NCBI GenBank assembly: GCA_021805955.1
Contig: JAJZDO010001071.1
Location: forward strand, 1 to 5,337
DNA from: Acidobacteriota bacterium
Lineage (GTDB): Bacteria; Acidobacteriota; Terriglobia; Terriglobales; Acidobacteriaceae
Length of the DNA: 5,337 nt
Reading direction: 5' to 3'
The notes beneath the pieces are model-generated. The model saw only the letters and a list, made by a program, of their open reading frames with translations, ran no database searches and was not told the origin of the DNA. The translations under genes were made by a program, and so were the position numbers. Numbering within the stretch: the stretch's first letter is position 1; each line of letters begins with the position of its first letter. Positions 4,968-5,337 of the stretch are shown here, in pieces.

Positions 4968-5337
4968 ATGCTGAGTATTTCTTCCTTCCTCCGCGTTCTT
5001 CCAGCTGTGGTCTGTATCAGTGCGTTTGCGCTTGCCGCGCAGTCTGCATCGCAATCTCCTGCGCAGCCATCTGCACAGTCATCCTCCCTGCCTCCCTCCC
5101 CGTCCGCTTCGCAGACCACTGCTCCGCCTGGTTCCCAGCAGCCGACCTCCGCACCTCCGCAGAATCCCGTTCCCGCTGCATCCACCACCCCTCTGCCCGG
5201 CTCACCGCTGCCCACTTCAGCGCCGCCTGAGAACCCCGTCCCGCAGGCCGGTTCGCCAGCCAGCCCGACATCCGGAGCGGCTCAGGCGCCAGCAGCTCAT
5301 CCAGATTCCGCGCAGCCCACTGCAGCCTCTGCCGATT
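4968..5337 (+). CDS. Secreted Pro/Ala/Ser-rich protein, N-terminal part (cut by window end)
   Basis: The frame stays open for 123 codons to the window edge, so only the N-terminus is seen. The start ATG is preceded by CGGAGA at a normal distance. Residues 1-27 look like a Sec signal peptide: MLSISSFLRVLPAVVCISAF, then ALAAQSASQ, with likely cleavage after an A-x-A-like site near 22-27. The rest is a low-complexity linker dominated by Pro, Ala, Ser, Gln and Thr, typical of an unfolded spacer before an envelope or secreted domain that would lie beyond the window. Inside it residues 54-71 and 77-94 are two copies of PGS..PTSAPP.NPVP.A. The domain that follows is unknown, so function cannot be given. 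It is transcribed away from the phosphatase gene and may share its control region. Lack of stop codons over this length, a signal peptide and a ribosome site together make it convincing. Confidence 0.75.
   Translation, partial: MLSISSFLRVLPAVVCISAFALAAQSASQSPAQPSAQSSSLPPSPSASQTTAPPGSQQPTSAPPQNPVPAASTTPLPGSPLPTSAPPENPVPQAGSPASPTSGAAQAPAAHPDSAQPTAASAD

Noticed and set aside
4928..5271. Minus-strand open frames opposite the secreted protein gene
   Set aside because: The plus strand has a signal peptide, a ribosome site and an uninterrupted frame to the edge; the minus frames are Gly/Ala/Arg-rich shadows.

Overview
The window looks like a piece of a GC-rich bacterial chromosome. Its style (a SpoIIE-type phosphatase on a seven-helix membrane receptor, a Pro/Ala/Ser-rich secreted protein, remnants of a TraD-like coupling protein) suits a soil Acidobacteriota-like organism. 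That placement rests on general familiarity with such proteins and is not proven by the sequence.

Layout, left to right. Bases 79-1239 (minus) encode a YaaC-family protein of unknown function, clearly more AT-rich than the right half. Bases 1240-2592 are a small mosaic of mobile-element debris around a type II toxin-antitoxin operon. On the minus strand, in transcription order, it holds: a frameshifted, internally deleted fragment of a TraD/VirD4-like conjugative coupling protein (about 2590-2409); a RelB/DinJ-family antitoxin (2360-2064); a RelE/ParE-family toxin (2060-1755); and a second coupling-protein fragment that keeps the last ~100 residues open (1742-1440). The two fragments end in recognisably homologous tails, so the toxin-antitoxin pair sits between two diverged direct repeats.

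Bases 2593-4824 (minus) hold the best-defined gene, a 743-residue membrane-anchored SpoIIE/PP2C serine/threonine phosphatase with an N-terminal export signal, an extracytoplasmic beta-rich region, about seven membrane helices and a complete catalytic domain. It is divergent, across a 143-bp gap, from a secreted Pro/Ala/Ser-rich protein (4968 to the right edge, plus strand) that is cut off by the window end.

How the genes work together: the antitoxin and toxin form one translation-coupled operon with a plausible autoregulatory palindrome upstream. The phosphatase and the secreted protein may share a divergent control region. YaaC and the phosphatase show no visible functional link to the module between them. 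I see no complete new system. The most informative signals are the twin coupling-protein relics around the toxin-antitoxin operon and a codon-scrambled peptide repeat in the secreted protein. No rRNA, tRNA, CRISPR array or intact transposase was recognised.
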